DNA of 64,000 bases from Pseudomonas sp. LS44 (lineage in GTDB: Bacteria > Pseudomonadota > Gammaproteobacteria > Pseudomonadales > Pseudomonadaceae), in assembly GCF_024730785.1 (NCBI RefSeq), contig NZ_CP102830.1, positions 3,441,001-3,505,000 on the forward strand, read 5' to 3'. Under the pieces are notes generated by a model, which had not been told where the DNA came from, made no database searches, and worked only from the letters and a program-made list of their open reading frames with translations. The position numbers and the translations under genes are program-made. Below are positions 18,227 to 29,228 of this stretch, one piece after another; the stretch's first letter is position 1, and the number at the start of each line of letters is the position of its first letter.

Positions 18227-19606
18227 TCAGCTCTGGCGCAGTAGCGCCTCGCCAGACCCGTCGCGTACTTGCGCACTGTCGGCACGCCACTCTTTGAGGC
18301 GCAGCATGCTCTCGCGATACGGCCGCAGGCCTCTGCTGAGCAGGATGATCGAGCTGACCACCGCGATCGCCGTGACTATCAACAGCGAATAGCGCAGCGC
18401 GTTGTCGTCGCCAAAGCCGAAGTCGGTGACCAGCGCCACCGCCGTCGGACCGATGCCCAGGCCGATCAGGGTAATCACGAACAGGTAGATCGCCGATGCC
18501 TGACCGCGCATGGAGTTGGGCATCACTTCCTGAATTGCCGCCGGAGCCACGCCAAACGGCATGCTCAGGAAGAACACCGAAGGCGCCAGCAGCGCCGCGG
18601 CCTGGTTGCCGGTTCCTGCCAGCGGGAATAGCAGCACCGCTGGCAAGGCACCGATGGCCGCATACAAGCCGACACGCATGTTCGCGTCGGTGCGCCCGCG
18701 CTTGGCCATCCAGTCCGCCAGACGCCCGCCGAAGACGATGCCGAGGCAACCGAACACCGCGACGATGCTGCCGTAGACCACGCCGACATGGCCGGCGTCC
18801 CAGCCATAGGTGCGGATAAAGAACGAGGGAATCCAGGCCGCGCTGCCATAGCCGGCGAAAGCCAGGCCGGCGAAGCCGAGGTTGTGGCAGAGCACGGTCC
18901 GGCGGTTGCTGCGGATATAGCGACCGACTTCGGAAAGCGGCACCGCCACACCGGCACCGACGCCGCGGCGCGCCGGCTCGCGCACGGCCAGCATCAACAG
19001 GGTGAACAACGCCCCGGCAGCGCCGAGGATCAGGAAGATCAACTGCCAGGGACGCACTTCACCGAGCACCGGCAGAACCACATCGCCTTGCGCCGAGGCG
19101 AACTTGATCACCAAGCCGCCAAGCAGAAAGGCGATACCCGATCCCAGGTACACGCCCATCGAGTAGACGCTGATCGCGGTGGCGCGGCGCTCGCTGGGGA
19201 AGCTGTCAGCGATCAGCGAATAGGCTGCTGGCGACAACGCCGCCTCACCGACACCGACGCCGATGCGGCAGATCAGGAACTGCCAGTACAGCTTGGCCAT
19301 ACCGCAGGCCGCGGTGGCCGCACTCCAGAACAGCACGCCGATGGCGATCAAGCCGCGGCGGCTCTTGGTGTCGGCCAGGCGCCCCAGCGGGATGCCACAG
19401 ACTGTGTAGAAAATCGCGAAGGACAAACCCATCAGCAGGCTCATCTCGGTATCGCTGATCATCAGATCGCGGCGGATCGGGCCGACCAGCAGATTGAGAA
19501 TCTGCCGATCGATGAAAGACAGCACGTACGCGACCATGAGGATGGACACTGTGGTCCAGGCGGAAAGGCTGGAGGGGTAACCGTTATTGTTATTAGGCAC
19601 TGGCAT
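18227..19606 (-). CDS. MFS transporter, spinster-like
   Basis: This 459-residue protein has twelve predicted membrane helices. The motif GIPLGRLADTKSRRGLIAIG after the second helix is the MFS loop 2-3 signature, and GVGVGEAALSPAAYSLIAD matches the helix-5 region of spinster-like members. The substrate cannot be read from sequence; relatives carry lipids or organic acids. An alternative GTG start lies two codons downstream with better spacing from GAGGAG. The gene is isolated, with convergent uraA downstream and 165 bases to hemH's stop upstream. Confidence 0.86.
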   Translation of the reverse strand: MPVPNNNNGYPSSLSAWTTVSILMVAYVLSFIDRQILNLLVGPIRRDLMISDTEMSLLMGLSFAIFYTVCGIPLGRLADTKSRRGLIAIGVLFWSAATAACGMAKLYWQFLICRIGVGVGEAALSPAAYSLIADSFPSERRATAISVYSMGVYLGSGIAFLLGGLVIKFASAQGDVVLPVLGEVRPWQLIFLILGAAGALFTLLMLAVREPARRGVGAGVAVPLSEVGRYIRSNRRTVLCHNLGFAGLAFAGYGSAAWIPSFFIRTYGWDAGHVGVVYGSIVAVFGCLGIVFGGRLADWMAKRGRTDANMRVGLYAAIGALPAVLLFPLAGTGNQAAALLAPSVFFLSMPFGVAPAAIQEVMPNSMRGQASAIYLFVITLIGLGIGPTAVALVTDFGFGDDNALRYSLLIVTAIAVVSSIILLSRGLRPYRESMLRLKEWRADSAQVRDGSGEALLRQS

Positions 19607-19771
19607 TCTCCTCGGCGCTGAACTGCGGCGCGCGACGGTTGAAAGATATGCCAGCTTAGGCCGATATAAAGATTCGTTAATATCGCTCTAAAGAATTATC
19701 AGCACGCTGAATCGGCGCGCTGGTCTCGCGCGAATGCTGGCACCCTGGCCCCACTAATAACGGCTTGTTGA

Positions 19772-20800
19772 TTACAGACTACCGCCGGCCCGTTCGGCCA
19801 ATTTCGCCAGAGCGGCCACCCATTGCGGTTGACTGTTCAGGCACGGCACCAGCTGCAACTCCTCGCCGCCCGCCGCTGTGAACTGTTCCTCGCCGCGGAT
19901 ACCGATCTCCTCGAGGGTTTCGATGCAGTCGGCGACGAACGCCGGACACATTACCAACACCTTTTTAGCCCCCCGCCGCGCCAATTCATCAAGACGTGCC
20001 TCGGTGTACGGCTCAATCCATTTGTCACGGCCCAGACGCGACTGGAACGACACCGACCACTGTTCCGGGCGTAGCCCAGCCCGCGCAGCGAAGGCTTCGG
20101 CGGTGCGCTGGCACTGACTGCGATAGCACAGCGCGAGGATCTCCGCGCGCACCTCGCGGCTGCTCGAGGCACGCAGGTCGTGATGCGCATCGAGCGACTT
20201 GACCAGCTTGCGGATGTGCCGCTCCGGCAGGCCGTGGAAGCTCAGCAGCAGGTGATCGAAGTCCTGCTGCAGATACGGCTGGGCGCTGGCCACCAGGGCA
20301 TCGAGGTATTCCGGCTGACTGAAGAACGGCTCCAGCACGCGCACCTCCAGTGGCAAAGCATGCGCGGCGATGACCCGCCGCGCCTCGGTGATCGCCGTGG
20401 TGGTGGTGCTCTCGGCGAACTGCGGATACAGCGGCGCCAGCGTCACCTGCTGCACGCCCTGCCCGGCCAACCCACGCAGCGCCTGCTCGATGGACGGTTC
20501 GCCATAGCGCATCGCCAGTTCCACCGGGCCATGCGGCCAATGATCACGCATCGCCTCCTGCAACTGGCGGCTGATGGCGATCAGCGGCGAGCCTTGCGGC
20601 CACCAAATCGAGGCATAGGCATGTGCCGACTGCGCCGGGCGCCTGAGCAGGATCAGCGAGACCAGCAAACGTCGCAGCGGCCAGGGCAAGTCGACCACAA
20701 AAGGGTCCATGAGGAACTGATCAAGATAGCGGCGCACATCGGCGACGCTGGTAGAGGCAGGCGAACCCAGATTGACGAGCAGCAGGGCGTGATCGGTCAT
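19772..20800 (-). CDS. hemH: Ferrochelatase
   Basis: Ferrochelatase inserts Fe2+ into protoporphyrin IX, the last step of protoheme synthesis, at the inner membrane face. It has 342 residues. The core motif [13 protein letters not shown] contains the metal-site His (residue 189), and [18 protein letters not shown] is the second conserved signature. The ATG at 20800 has AGGA at 7 bases; the TTG two codons upstream is not needed. It is 12 bases downstream of the SDR gene, so the two are cotranscribed. Confidence 0.95.
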   Translation of the reverse strand: MTDHALLLVNLGSPASTSVADVRRYLDQFLMDPFVVDLPWPLRRLLVSLILLRRPAQSAHAYASIWWPQGSPLIAISRQLQEAMRDHWPHGPVELAMRYGEPSIEQALRGLAGQGVQQVTLAPLYPQFAESTTTTAITEARRVIAAHALPLEVRVLEPFFSQPEYLDALVASAQPYLQQDFDHLLLSFHGLPERHIRKLVKSLDAHHDLRASSSREVRAEILALCYRSQCQRTAEAFAARAGLRPEQWSVSFQSRLGRDKWIEPYTEARLDELARRGAKKVLVMCPAFVADCIETLEEIGIRGEEQFTAAGGEELQLVPCLNSQPQWVAALAKLAERAGGSL

Positions 20801-20812
20801 GCGCAATCCTAG

Positions 20813-21715
20813 TCAGGGTGAACCGAGCAAATTGTCCAGGGCTCGATCCAGTTCAGGGTAATGAAAGATGAAGCCGGCCTCTGCGAGCCGCGTCGGGATC
20901 ACTCGTTGGCCACCGAGCAACAGCCCGGCCAATTCGCCCAGGCCGACGCGCAGCACCAGCGTCGGCACCGGTAGCCGCGCCGGACGGTGCAAGGCCCGAC
21001 CCAGCGCGCGAGCGAAGTCCTTGTTGCGCACCGCTTGCGGCGCGCACGCATTATAAGGACCCTCGGCGCCCTGATGGCGGAGGAGAAAATCTATCGCGGC
21101 AATTTCGTCCTGCAGATGGATCCACGGCATCCACTGCCGGCCATTGCCAATCGGTCCGCCCAGCCCCAAACGAAACGGCGGCAGCAGGCGCTTGAGAAAT
21201 CCGCCATCGCGGGCCAGCACCAGCCCGCTGCGCACCAGCACCACTCGGATCCCCAGCGTCGACGCGCGTTGTGCGGTTTCTTCCCAGGCCACGCACAACT
21301 GACTGGCGAAATCCTCGCTGATCGGCGGCATATCCTCACGCAACTCGCGCTCGCCGCCATCGCCATACCAGCCCACCGCCGAGCCGGAGATCAGCACCTC
21401 CGGCCGCTGCTCGCGACTTTCCAGCCACGCCAGCAGCTGCTCGGTCAGATTGATCCGGCTCGTCCACAGCAGCGCCTTGCGCTTGTGCGTCCAGGGCCGG
21501 TCGGCGATCGGTGCGCCAGCCAGATTGATTACCGCATCGAGCGGCTCGTCGGCCAACTCGTCGAGCCGACCGATACCACGCACCTGGGCGCCGCACAGCC
21601 TGGCAACCTGCTGCGGACGGCGACTCCAGACTGTAACTCGATAGCCCTGGGCGAGCCAGTGACGACAGAGTCCGCGACCGATCAAACCCGTTCCTCCGGT
21701 CAACAAGATATGCAT
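20813..21715 (-). CDS. yfcH: TIGR01777 family NAD-dependent epimerase (YfcH/SDR39U1-like)
   Basis: This 300-residue atypical extended SDR starts with MHILLTGGTGLIGRGLCRHW (Rossmann motif GGTGLIG). It contains VLISGSAVGWYGDGG and PWIHLQDEIAAIDFLL, the TIGR01777 signatures, and a C-terminal DUF1731-like part. GGAG lies 6 bases before the ATG. It is cotranscribed with hemH. In many pseudomonads a yfcH-like gene lies near phrB; no photolyase gene is present here. The physiological role is unknown. Confidence 0.85.
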   Translation of the reverse strand: MHILLTGGTGLIGRGLCRHWLAQGYRVTVWSRRPQQVARLCGAQVRGIGRLDELADEPLDAVINLAGAPIADRPWTHKRKALLWTSRINLTEQLLAWLESREQRPEVLISGSAVGWYGDGGERELREDMPPISEDFASQLCVAWEETAQRASTLGIRVVLVRSGLVLARDGGFLKRLLPPFRLGLGGPIGNGRQWMPWIHLQDEIAAIDFLLRHQGAEGPYNACAPQAVRNKDFARALGRALHRPARLPVPTLVLRVGLGELAGLLLGGQRVIPTRLAEAGFIFHYPELDRALDNLLGSP

Positions 21716-21870
21716 GACGTTCTCCTCGCATGGCCTAGGCTGATGTCAGATAAGCGTGGTTTATCTCTACCTCACGTGTCTTTTTTCGGACGACTTGCTG
21801 TCCTATTTAATAGCAGCGCCCGAACTGCCGAACGCACAGCCAGTAATCTACTGGCTCGGAATTTGTCTAA

Positions 21871-22893
<1,023 letters not shown>

Positions 22894-23051
22894 ATCTTCT
22901 TCCTTGCCGTTTTGCTCAGTATCCGGGCACGGTGCAGCTTGATGCGCCGCAACCAGCCAGAGCGAATCGGCACAGATAATTTATGTGCAGCTTTTTTGTC
23001 GCTGGTCGCCGCGCCGCCACATCGCCGGATGGCTGCCGTAAACTCCCGGCC

Positions 23052-23360
23052 ATGATCGAAATCCCTCTGGTCCAACTCCCTGTCGAACCCGCCGTCAGCT
23101 GTTCAAATTGCGCCGCCTGCTGTTGTCAGCTGGAAGTCATGCTGATCACCGATACCGGTGTGCCGCAACGCTTCATCGACACCGACGACTGGGGCGGCGA
23201 AGTGATGCGGCGTCTGGATGACAATTGGTGCGCGGCCCTCGACCGCGACACCATGCGTTGCAGCATTTACGAACAACGCCCGCTGATCTGCCGTGAGTTC
23301 GAGATGAGCTCGGCCGAATGCCTCGAAGAGCGCCGTGGCATGTCCGATATCTATCGCTGA
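23052..23360 (+). CDS. YkgJ family cysteine-cluster protein
   Basis: This 102-residue protein has the cluster CSNCAACCCQLEVMLI near its N-terminus, plus later Cys residues in CSIYEQRPLICREFEMSSAEC, as in the YkgJ family thought to bind zinc or an iron-sulfur centre. The internal ATG at 23052 was chosen because the family begins shortly before this cluster. A terminator shared with pagL follows. Function unknown. Confidence 0.83.
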   Translation: MIEIPLVQLPVEPAVSCSNCAACCCQLEVMLITDTGVPQRFIDTDDWGGEVMRRLDDNWCAALDRDTMRCSIYEQRPLICREFEMSSAECLEERRGMSDIYR

Positions 23361-23389
23361 ACCCGTCTCGCCGAGCCCATTGCAGGCAT

Positions 23390-23419
23390 AAAAAAACCGG
23401 GTCAGAGCCCGGTTTTTTT
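23390..23419. terminator. Bidirectional terminator between the ykgJ-like gene and pagL
   Basis: AAAAAACCGGG pairs with CCCGGTTTTTT around a 6-base loop, with A and T runs on either side. Confidence 0.88.
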
Positions 23420-23431
23420 AACGCGCTAAGT

Positions 23432-23944
23432 CTAGAAGCTGAGCCGGTAATGCAGGGTGTAAGACTCCAAACCATCGTTGGGCGTCTGCAGTCCGGCGTT
23501 GGAGTAGTGAATGGCCCGCACGCCGACTTCCTGCCCGGAGAAACGCAGGCCCAGACCGATGCGATCCTCAAACTGGAAAGACGAGCCGAGATCCTGGTCC
23601 TCGAACTCGGTATTGGCGAACGCCGCCACGCCGATGCCGGCTTCAATATAGGGTCTGACCGCTTCCCCGGCGAACTCGTATACGAACACTGGGGTGAAGG
23701 AAATGCTGTGGTTACTCGAGCCCTCGTCGCCGTCCCAATAGGTGTAACCGACATCCCAGTAACCGGTCAGGCGTCCGACATCGCTCTGCCACCAGCTAGA
23801 AGCGAAATCGAACTGGGCACCCAACCGGTACACCATGGTCGACTCTCCCGACTGCCCGACCGCGAAGGTCACATCGGCAGCCGATGCGGGAACGACAACC
23901 CCAAGCGAGAGTGCGGCAATCACAGCTAGAGAACGTAACTGCAT
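23432..23944 (-). CDS. pagL: Lipid A 3-O-deacylase
   Basis: This outer-membrane beta-barrel enzyme removes the 3-position acyl chain of lipid A, lowering its inflammatory potency. It has 170 residues with a signal peptide ending near PASAAD. The catalytic triad is visible as His146, Ser148 and Glu160 in AIHYSNAGL...GLESY, with the same spacing as the triad of P. aeruginosa PagL. The C-terminal Phe (HYRLSF) is the usual barrel-assembly signal. GGAAG precedes the ATG. In other bacteria pagL responds to PhoPQ; no operator is recognised here. Confidence 0.93.
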   Translation of the reverse strand: MQLRSLAVIAALSLGVVVPASAADVTFAVGQSGESTMVYRLGAQFDFASSWWQSDVGRLTGYWDVGYTYWDGDEGSSNHSISFTPVFVYEFAGEAVRPYIEAGIGVAAFANTEFEDQDLGSSFQFEDRIGLGLRFSGQEVGVRAIHYSNAGLQTPNDGLESYTLHYRLSF

Positions 23945-24140
23945 GGGAACTTCCTTTTTCAGTGTCAGTAAGAAAAGCGCAACAGGTGTGATTGTTAGGA
24001 ATTATAGGAATAACCAGCGCAAACGAAAGCCACTGACAGACATCGAAAAGTCGTCCTTGGATGCCACTGTCGCGAGCAAGGAATATTGTCAGATCGCGAC
24101 TGATCGTTCGCGTTGACCCCCAATTACCGCTTGCTCCGCG

Positions 24141-24935
24141 CTAGCCAACGAAAGCTTCGACATTTTTTTTATCACCCCACAGCAGCGGCAATACCGCCGC
24201 CAATTCGCTCTGTGCACCGCTCGACCAGAAGCGCGCGGCAAGTGCAGGCCCCGCAGCCAGCTGCGCGCGTTCGCCGAGGACGCGCTGCAGGTGTCGAGCC
24301 ACCGCCGCGCCGGTATCGATCAGGCTGACCGACTCCGGCACCAGCTCGCGGAGCAGCGGTTTGATGAAGGGATAATGCGTGCAGCCGAGGATCAACGTAT
24401 CGCAGCCCTCGGCGAGCAGCGGCTCGACCCAGCCGCGGAGTAATTCGCGGGTCGCCGCACCGTTGAGTTCGCCCGCCTCGATGCGTTCGACCAAGCCCGG
24501 ACACGGCTGGGTAATCACTCGCACATCGCTGGCGAAACGATCGAGCAAAGCGGCGAACTTGGCGCTTTTCAACGTGCCGGTGGTGGCCAACACGCCGACC
24601 ACACCGCTGCGGGTCGCCGCCGCAGCGGGCTTGACCGCCGGTTCCATGCCGATGATCGGCAGCTGCGGATAACGCTCGCGCAGCTCCGCTACCGCCGCCG
24701 CCGTGGCGGTGTTACAGGCCAACACCAAGGCTTTGGCGCCTTGACCAAGGAGGAACTCGGCAATCGCCGTGCTGCGCTCGCGGATGAATGCAGGGGTTTT
24801 CTCGCCATAGGGAACATGGGCGCTATCGGCGACGTAGAGCAGCGACTCGTTGGGCAGTAAACGGCGGATTTCCCCCAACACCGACAGGCCACCGACGCCG
24901 GAATCGAATACCCCGATCGGCGCCTGATCAGCCAT
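24141..24935 (-). CDS. murI: Glutamate racemase
   Basis: MurI makes D-glutamate for peptidoglycan by a two-base, cofactor-free mechanism. It has 264 residues. The two catalytic cysteines are in LACNTATAA (Cys74) and LGCTHYPF (Cys185), and the N-terminal [10 protein letters not shown] is present. The start [13 protein letters not shown] lies inside the end of moeB (8-base overlap), so translation is coupled. It is the last gene of the hemA-prfA-prmC-moeB-murI operon. Confidence 0.96.
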   Translation of the reverse strand: MADQAPIGVFDSGVGGLSVLGEIRRLLPNESLLYVADSAHVPYGEKTPAFIRERSTAIAEFLLGQGAKALVLACNTATAAAVAELRERYPQLPIIGMEPAVKPAAAATRSGVVGVLATTGTLKSAKFAALLDRFASDVRVITQPCPGLVERIEAGELNGAATRELLRGWVEPLLAEGCDTLILGCTHYPFIKPLLRELVPESVSLIDTGAAVARHLQRVLGERAQLAAGPALAARFWSSGAQSELAAVLPLLWGDKKNVEAFVG

Positions 24936-25683
24936 GCGCACTACCGCACACGGCACACGCCGGATCGCGCTTGACCCGCAGCTCACGGAAACGACTGCCC
25001 AGCGCATCGATCAACAACAAGCGGCCCACCAGCGGCTCGCCGAACTCGGCCAGCAGTTTCAGTGCTTCCAGCGCCTGCAAGCTGCCGACCAGACCGACCA
25101 GCGGGCCGACTACGCCGGCTTCGCTGCAGGTCAGCTCGGCCTCGCTGCCGTGACCGTACAGGCAGTGGTAACAGGGACTGTCGGCACGCCGCGGATCGAA
25201 TACCGAGAGTTGGCCTTCCAGACGAATCGCCGCGCCGCTAACCAAAGGTTTACGTGCCGCCACGCAGGCGGCATTGACGGCCTCGCGGGTGGCGAAGTTG
25301 TCCGAGCAGTCGAGCACCAGATCGACCGCGGCCACCACGGCGGCCAGCGAATCCTCGTCCAGCGCCTGGCGATGCGCCTGCAGGTGGATCTCGGGATTCA
25401 GGGCGATCAGGCGCGTGCTGGCTGAATCGACCTTGCTCTGGCCGATGCTCTGGCTGTCGTGAACGATCTGCCGTTGCAAGTTGGTCAGCTCGACCGTGTC
25501 GAAATCGGCCAGATGCAATTCGCCCACCCCAGCGGCGGCCAGGTACAGCGCCACGGGCGAGCCCAGCCCGCCGAGACCGACAATCAAGACCCGGCTGGCC
25601 TTAAGGCGCAGCTGGCCATCGATATCGATCTGCGCCAGGAGAATCTGGCGGCTGTAGCGCAGCAGTTCTTCGTCAGTAAGCAT
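24928..25683 (-). CDS. moeB: Molybdopterin-synthase adenylyltransferase (MoeB/HesA family)
   Basis: MoeB adenylates the C-terminus of MoaD in molybdopterin synthesis; related ThiF-type proteins act on other carriers. It has 251 residues, with [21 protein letters not shown] for ATP and Zn pairs CYHC and CAVC. The ATG at 25683 shares a TGATG junction with the prmC stop, which supports this start. No moaD/moaE gene is near. The SUOX-like molybdoenzyme in this window is one possible downstream user of molybdopterin. Confidence 0.92.
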   Translation of the reverse strand: MLTDEELLRYSRQILLAQIDIDGQLRLKASRVLIVGLGGLGSPVALYLAAAGVGELHLADFDTVELTNLQRQIVHDSQSIGQSKVDSASTRLIALNPEIHLQAHRQALDEDSLAAVVAAVDLVLDCSDNFATREAVNAACVAARKPLVSGAAIRLEGQLSVFDPRRADSPCYHCLYGHGSEAELTCSEAGVVGPLVGLVGSLQALEALKLLAEFGEPLVGRLLLIDALGSRFRELRVKRDPACAVCGSAHG

Positions 25684-26531
25684 CAACATTCCACCTTCTC
25701 GTCGCCCGCCCAACGGCCCAGGCTGATGCGCTCGTGGCCGCCAAGATCGCGGCGACTTTCCACGGCAGTGAAACCGGCCGCTGCGAGCAACGCCCGTACC
25801 GCCACGGCCTGTTCGAAACCATGTTCGAGCAACAACCAGCCAGTAACCTCAAGATGCGCCGGCGCCTGGCCGATGATCGCGCGAATGTCGTCGAGACCAT
25901 CGGCGCCTGCCACTAGCGCGCTAGCCGGTTCGAAACGTACATCGCCCTCGCCGAGGTGGCGGTCGTCAGCGGCAATATAGGGCGGATTGCTGACGATCGC
26001 CTGGAAGCGCTCGCCAAGCAGCGTGGAAAACCACTGGCTCTCGCGAAATTCAACATTCGTTAGCCCGAGGCGCTGGCGATTGCGTTCGGCCAGCGCCACC
26101 GCTTCGCTCACCCGGTCGACCCCGCAGACCGTCCAGCCCGGCCGTTCGCAAGCCAGGGCCAGGGCAATAGCGCCGCTGCCAGTACCCAGATCGAGCACCC
26201 GCGCCGGTGTCGCCGGCAACAGGGCCAGGGTGGTTTCCACCAGCAACTCGGTGTCCGGGCGGGGAATCAGGGTGTGTTCGCTAACTTCCAGATCGAGGCT
26301 CCAGAAGCCTTGGCGGCCGAGGATATAAGCCACCGGCTCGCCGTTGCGCCGGCGTTGCAGGGCGGCTTGGAAGTCGGCGTCCTGCTGCTCCGACAACTCT
26401 CGCTCCGGCCAGGTACGCAGATAGCTACGCGGCTTGCCCAGCGCGGCGGCGAGCAGCAGCTCGGCGTCCAGACCAGGGGTCGGCGAGTCGGGCAGCGCGG
26501 CGTTGTCGAGCAGGGATTGGATGGTGGTCAT
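25683..26531 (-). CDS. prmC: Release factor glutamine methyltransferase
   Basis: PrmC methylates the Gln of the GGQ motif in release factors RF1 and RF2, using SAM. It has 282 residues with SAM motif VLDLGTGSGAIALAL (112-126) and the amide-methylase NPPY motif (182-185), followed by the typical C-terminal GGHERISLGRW. The substrate gene prfA is immediately upstream in the same operon. The start MTTIQSLLD is used; the longer frame upstream runs into the repeat element at 26575-26683. Confidence 0.96.
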   Translation of the reverse strand: MTTIQSLLDNAALPDSPTPGLDAELLLAAALGKPRSYLRTWPERELSEQQDADFQAALQRRRNGEPVAYILGRQGFWSLDLEVSEHTLIPRPDTELLVETTLALLPATPARVLDLGTGSGAIALALACERPGWTVCGVDRVSEAVALAERNRQRLGLTNVEFRESQWFSTLLGERFQAIVSNPPYIAADDRHLGEGDVRFEPASALVAGADGLDDIRAIIGQAPAHLEVTGWLLLEHGFEQAVAVRALLAAAGFTAVESRRDLGGHERISLGRWAGDEKVEC

Positions 26532-26574
26532 GGGGCAGGTGTCCGTGGAAGCCAAAGTACTGGCGATGCCTTTA

Positions 26575-26683
26575 CTCCCTCTCCCCACTGGGGAGAGGGT
26601 TGGGGTGAGGGGTGGCAGGATCACGCCATACGCTTACCAACACCCATCTCCCCCGCCCCTTTCCCATGAGTGGGAGAGGGGCG
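26575..26683. repeat. Bipartite intergenic palindromic repeat, copy 1
   Basis: Two hairpin modules: CTCCCTCTCC facing GGGAGAGGG (about 26575-26599), then TCTCCCCCGCCCC facing GGGAGAGGGG (about 26647-26681). The same architecture and words occur at 55745-55840. It lies between prfA and prmC, in the operon interior. Such runs are common in proteobacterial intergenic spacers. It may modulate mRNA processing. Confidence 0.75.
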
Positions 26684-26690
26684 CAATCCA

Positions 26691-27773
26691 TCAATCGCCG
26701 AGCGCCGCCAACTGGTCGGCCTGGTATTCGCTTAGCAGCGGTTCGATCACCGCATCCACGCCACCGGCGAGCACTTCGTTGAGGCTGTAGAGGGTCAGGT
26801 TGATGCGGTGATCGGTGACCCGGCCCTGCGGATAGTTGTAGGTGCGAATGCGCTCGGAACGGTCGCCAGAGCCGACCAGCAGCTTGCGCGTCTCGGAGAT
26901 TTCCTTGTGCGCGGCGGCTTCCTGCTGGTCTTGCAGCTTGGCCGCCAGCCAGGCCATGGCCCGTGCACGGTTCTTGTGCTGCGAGCGCTCTTCCTGGCAT
27001 TCGACGACGATGCCGGTGGGCAAGTGGGTGATGCGGATCGCCGAGTCGGTGGTGTTGACGTGCTGGCCACCGGCGCCCGAGGAGCGGTAGGTATCGACGC
27101 GCAGATCGGCCGGGTTGATCTCGATGGCTTGCTGCTCGTCCGGCTCCGGCAATACCGCCACGGTGCACGCGGAGGTGTGGATGCGCCCTTGCGACTCGGT
27201 TTCCGGCACGCGCTGCACGCGATGTGCGCCGGACTCGAACTTGAGCTTGGCGTAGACGTTGTCGCCCTCGACGCGGGCGATGACTTCCTTGAAACCGCCG
27301 TGCTCGCCTTCGTTCTCGGAGAGCACCTCGACGCGCCAGCCGCGACGCTCGGCATAGCGCGAATACATGCGGAACAGGTCGCCGGAGAAGATCGCCGCCT
27401 CGTCGCCGCCGGTGCCGGCGCGGATCTCGAGGAATACGTTGCGACCGTCATTCGGGTCTTTCGGCAGCAGCATGCGTTGCAGGCGACTCTCCAGCTCGCT
27501 CAGCTGCTCCTTGGCCTGGGCGACTTCTTCCGCCGCCATCTCGCGCATGTCGGGGTCGTTGTCTTTGAGCAGCGCCTGCGCGCTGAGCAAATCCTCCTGC
27601 ACCTTGCGGTAGTCGCGGAAGCACTGGGCAACCGGCTCGACCTCGGCATATTCCTTGGAGTAGGCGCGGAACTTGGTCTGCTCGCTGATCACTTCAGCAT
27701 CGCCGAGCAGCGCGGTGAGCTCCTCGAAGCGATCTTGCAGGGCGTCGAGCTTGTTTACTAATGACGCTTTCAT
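26691..27773 (-). CDS. prfA: Peptide chain release factor 1
   Basis: RF1 reads UAA and UAG and triggers peptide release. It has 360 residues. GGQ is at residues 235-237 inside [10 protein letters not shown], and the stop-codon reading PxT motif is visible as PET (190-192) in RVPETES. The ATG lies inside the hemA stop region (ATGA overlap, 27770-27773), so it is coupled with hemA. The linkage hemA-prfA-prmC is conserved in gammaproteobacteria. Confidence 0.97.
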   Translation of the reverse strand: MKASLVNKLDALQDRFEELTALLGDAEVISEQTKFRAYSKEYAEVEPVAQCFRDYRKVQEDLLSAQALLKDNDPDMREMAAEEVAQAKEQLSELESRLQRMLLPKDPNDGRNVFLEIRAGTGGDEAAIFSGDLFRMYSRYAERRGWRVEVLSENEGEHGGFKEVIARVEGDNVYAKLKFESGAHRVQRVPETESQGRIHTSACTVAVLPEPDEQQAIEINPADLRVDTYRSSGAGGQHVNTTDSAIRITHLPTGIVVECQEERSQHKNRARAMAWLAAKLQDQQEAAAHKEISETRKLLVGSGDRSERIRTYNYPQGRVTDHRINLTLYSLNEVLAGGVDAVIEPLLSEYQADQLAALGD

Positions 27774-29038
27774 TGTTTCGACTCGCCTTCATCGAGGCTG
27801 AACAGCTCTTGAGCCGCGGCAAGCACATCGATGCGGCCATCGGCGGAGAGTTTCTTCAACTGCACGCTGGGTGCGTGCAGCAATTTATTGGTCAACCCGC
27901 GCGCCAGCAGCGCCAGCACTTCATCGGCCGAACTGCCATTGGCGAGCAACCGCTGGGCCTTGGCCAGTTCCTCGTCGCGCAGGCGTTCGGCCTGTTGACG
28001 GTAGGCCTTGAGCACATCCACCGCTGCCAGTTCGCGCAGCCGCTGCATGAAGTCGTCGGTACCGGCGGCAATCAGTTCTTCGGCCGCCTGCGCAGCGCCC
28101 TGGCGGCTCTTGAGGTTCTCGGCGATAACTTCGTGAAGATCATCGACGGTATACAGATAGACGTCGTCCAGCTCGCCGACCTGCGCTTCGATATCGCGTG
28201 GCACGGCGATGTCGACCATGAAGATCGGCTTGTGCTTGCGTTGTTTCAACGCACTTTCCACCGCACCCTTGCCCAGAATCGGCAGCTGGCTGGCGGTGGA
28301 GCTGATCACGATGTCGCTGTGCACCAGCTCTTGGGGAATGTCCGACAGTAACACCGCATGCGCGCCGAACTGCTCGGCCAGCGAACTGGCGCGCTCCAGC
28401 GTGCGGTTGGCGACAACGATGCGTTTGACGCCTTGATCATGCAGGTGTCGGGCGACCAGGCTGATGGTCTCTCCGGCGCCGATCAGCAGCGCTTGGCTGC
28501 GATGCAGGTCGCTGAAGATCTGCTTGGCCAGGCTCACCGCGGCAAACGCCACGGACACCGGGTTTTCGCCGATGGCGGTGTCGGTCCGCACCAGTTTCGC
28601 GGTGCTGAACGTAGCCTGGAACAGGCGACCGAGCAGCGGACCGATAGTGCCGGCCTCGCGCGCCACCGCGTAGGCGGACTTCATCTGGCCGAGAATCTGC
28701 GGCTCGCCCAGCACCATCGAATCGAGCCCCGAGGCCACGCGCATCATGTGCCGCACCGCCGAGTCGTCTTCATGCACGTAGGCGCAGGCACGCAACTCGT
28801 CGAGGCTCAACTGGTGGTAATCGGCCAGCCAGACCAACACCTCGTCAACGCCCAGCGCGTCTTGTTCGAGATACAGCTCGCTGCGATTACAGGTCGAAAG
28901 AATCGCCGCTTCACGGCTGGAAGTGCGCAAACAAAGCAACTGCAAGGCCTCAACCAACTGCTCTGGACTGAAGGCCACGCGTTCGCGAACCTCCACTGAA
29001 GCGGTCTTATGGTTGATACCGAGGGCAAGAAAGGCCAT
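27770..29038 (-). CDS. hemA: Glutamyl-tRNA reductase
   Basis: HemA reduces Glu-tRNA(Glu) to glutamate-1-semialdehyde with NADPH, the first committed step of C5 heme synthesis. It has 422 residues. The catalytic Cys50 is in [17 protein letters not shown] at the N-terminus and the Rossmann segment [17 protein letters not shown] are conserved. The start [10 protein letters not shown] was chosen against the family N-terminus. It is first in the operon and divergent from the TPR lipoprotein gene and its partner lolB. Confidence 0.96.
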   Translation of the reverse strand: MAFLALGINHKTASVEVRERVAFSPEQLVEALQLLCLRTSSREAAILSTCNRSELYLEQDALGVDEVLVWLADYHQLSLDELRACAYVHEDDSAVRHMMRVASGLDSMVLGEPQILGQMKSAYAVAREAGTIGPLLGRLFQATFSTAKLVRTDTAIGENPVSVAFAAVSLAKQIFSDLHRSQALLIGAGETISLVARHLHDQGVKRIVVANRTLERASSLAEQFGAHAVLLSDIPQELVHSDIVISSTASQLPILGKGAVESALKQRKHKPIFMVDIAVPRDIEAQVGELDDVYLYTVDDLHEVIAENLKSRQGAAQAAEELIAAGTDDFMQRLRELAAVDVLKAYRQQAERLRDEELAKAQRLLANGSSADEVLALLARGLTNKLLHAPSVQLKKLSADGRIDVLAAAQELFSLDEGESKQ

Positions 29039-29228
29039 GCAGAGTCGCTGACAAAAACGGGGGCCGGTAATTCTCCTACTTCGCCAGAGGTAGAACAACT
29101 ACTGCGACGGATTGTCCTAACTCTCAGGTCAAGTCTGCACCCTCTCTTTAGTGCGGTAGTCGCCCATGGGTTTGCCTACCGGCTTGTGTCATGATGCGCC
29201 CACCGCAGGTAAGTCATCCTTTCCTAAT

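Noticed and set aside
26808..27761. Plus-strand ORF of 317 codons opposite prfA
   Set aside because: It is the antisense shadow of prfA, which is unmistakable by its GGQ motif; long antisense frames are common in GC-rich genomes.
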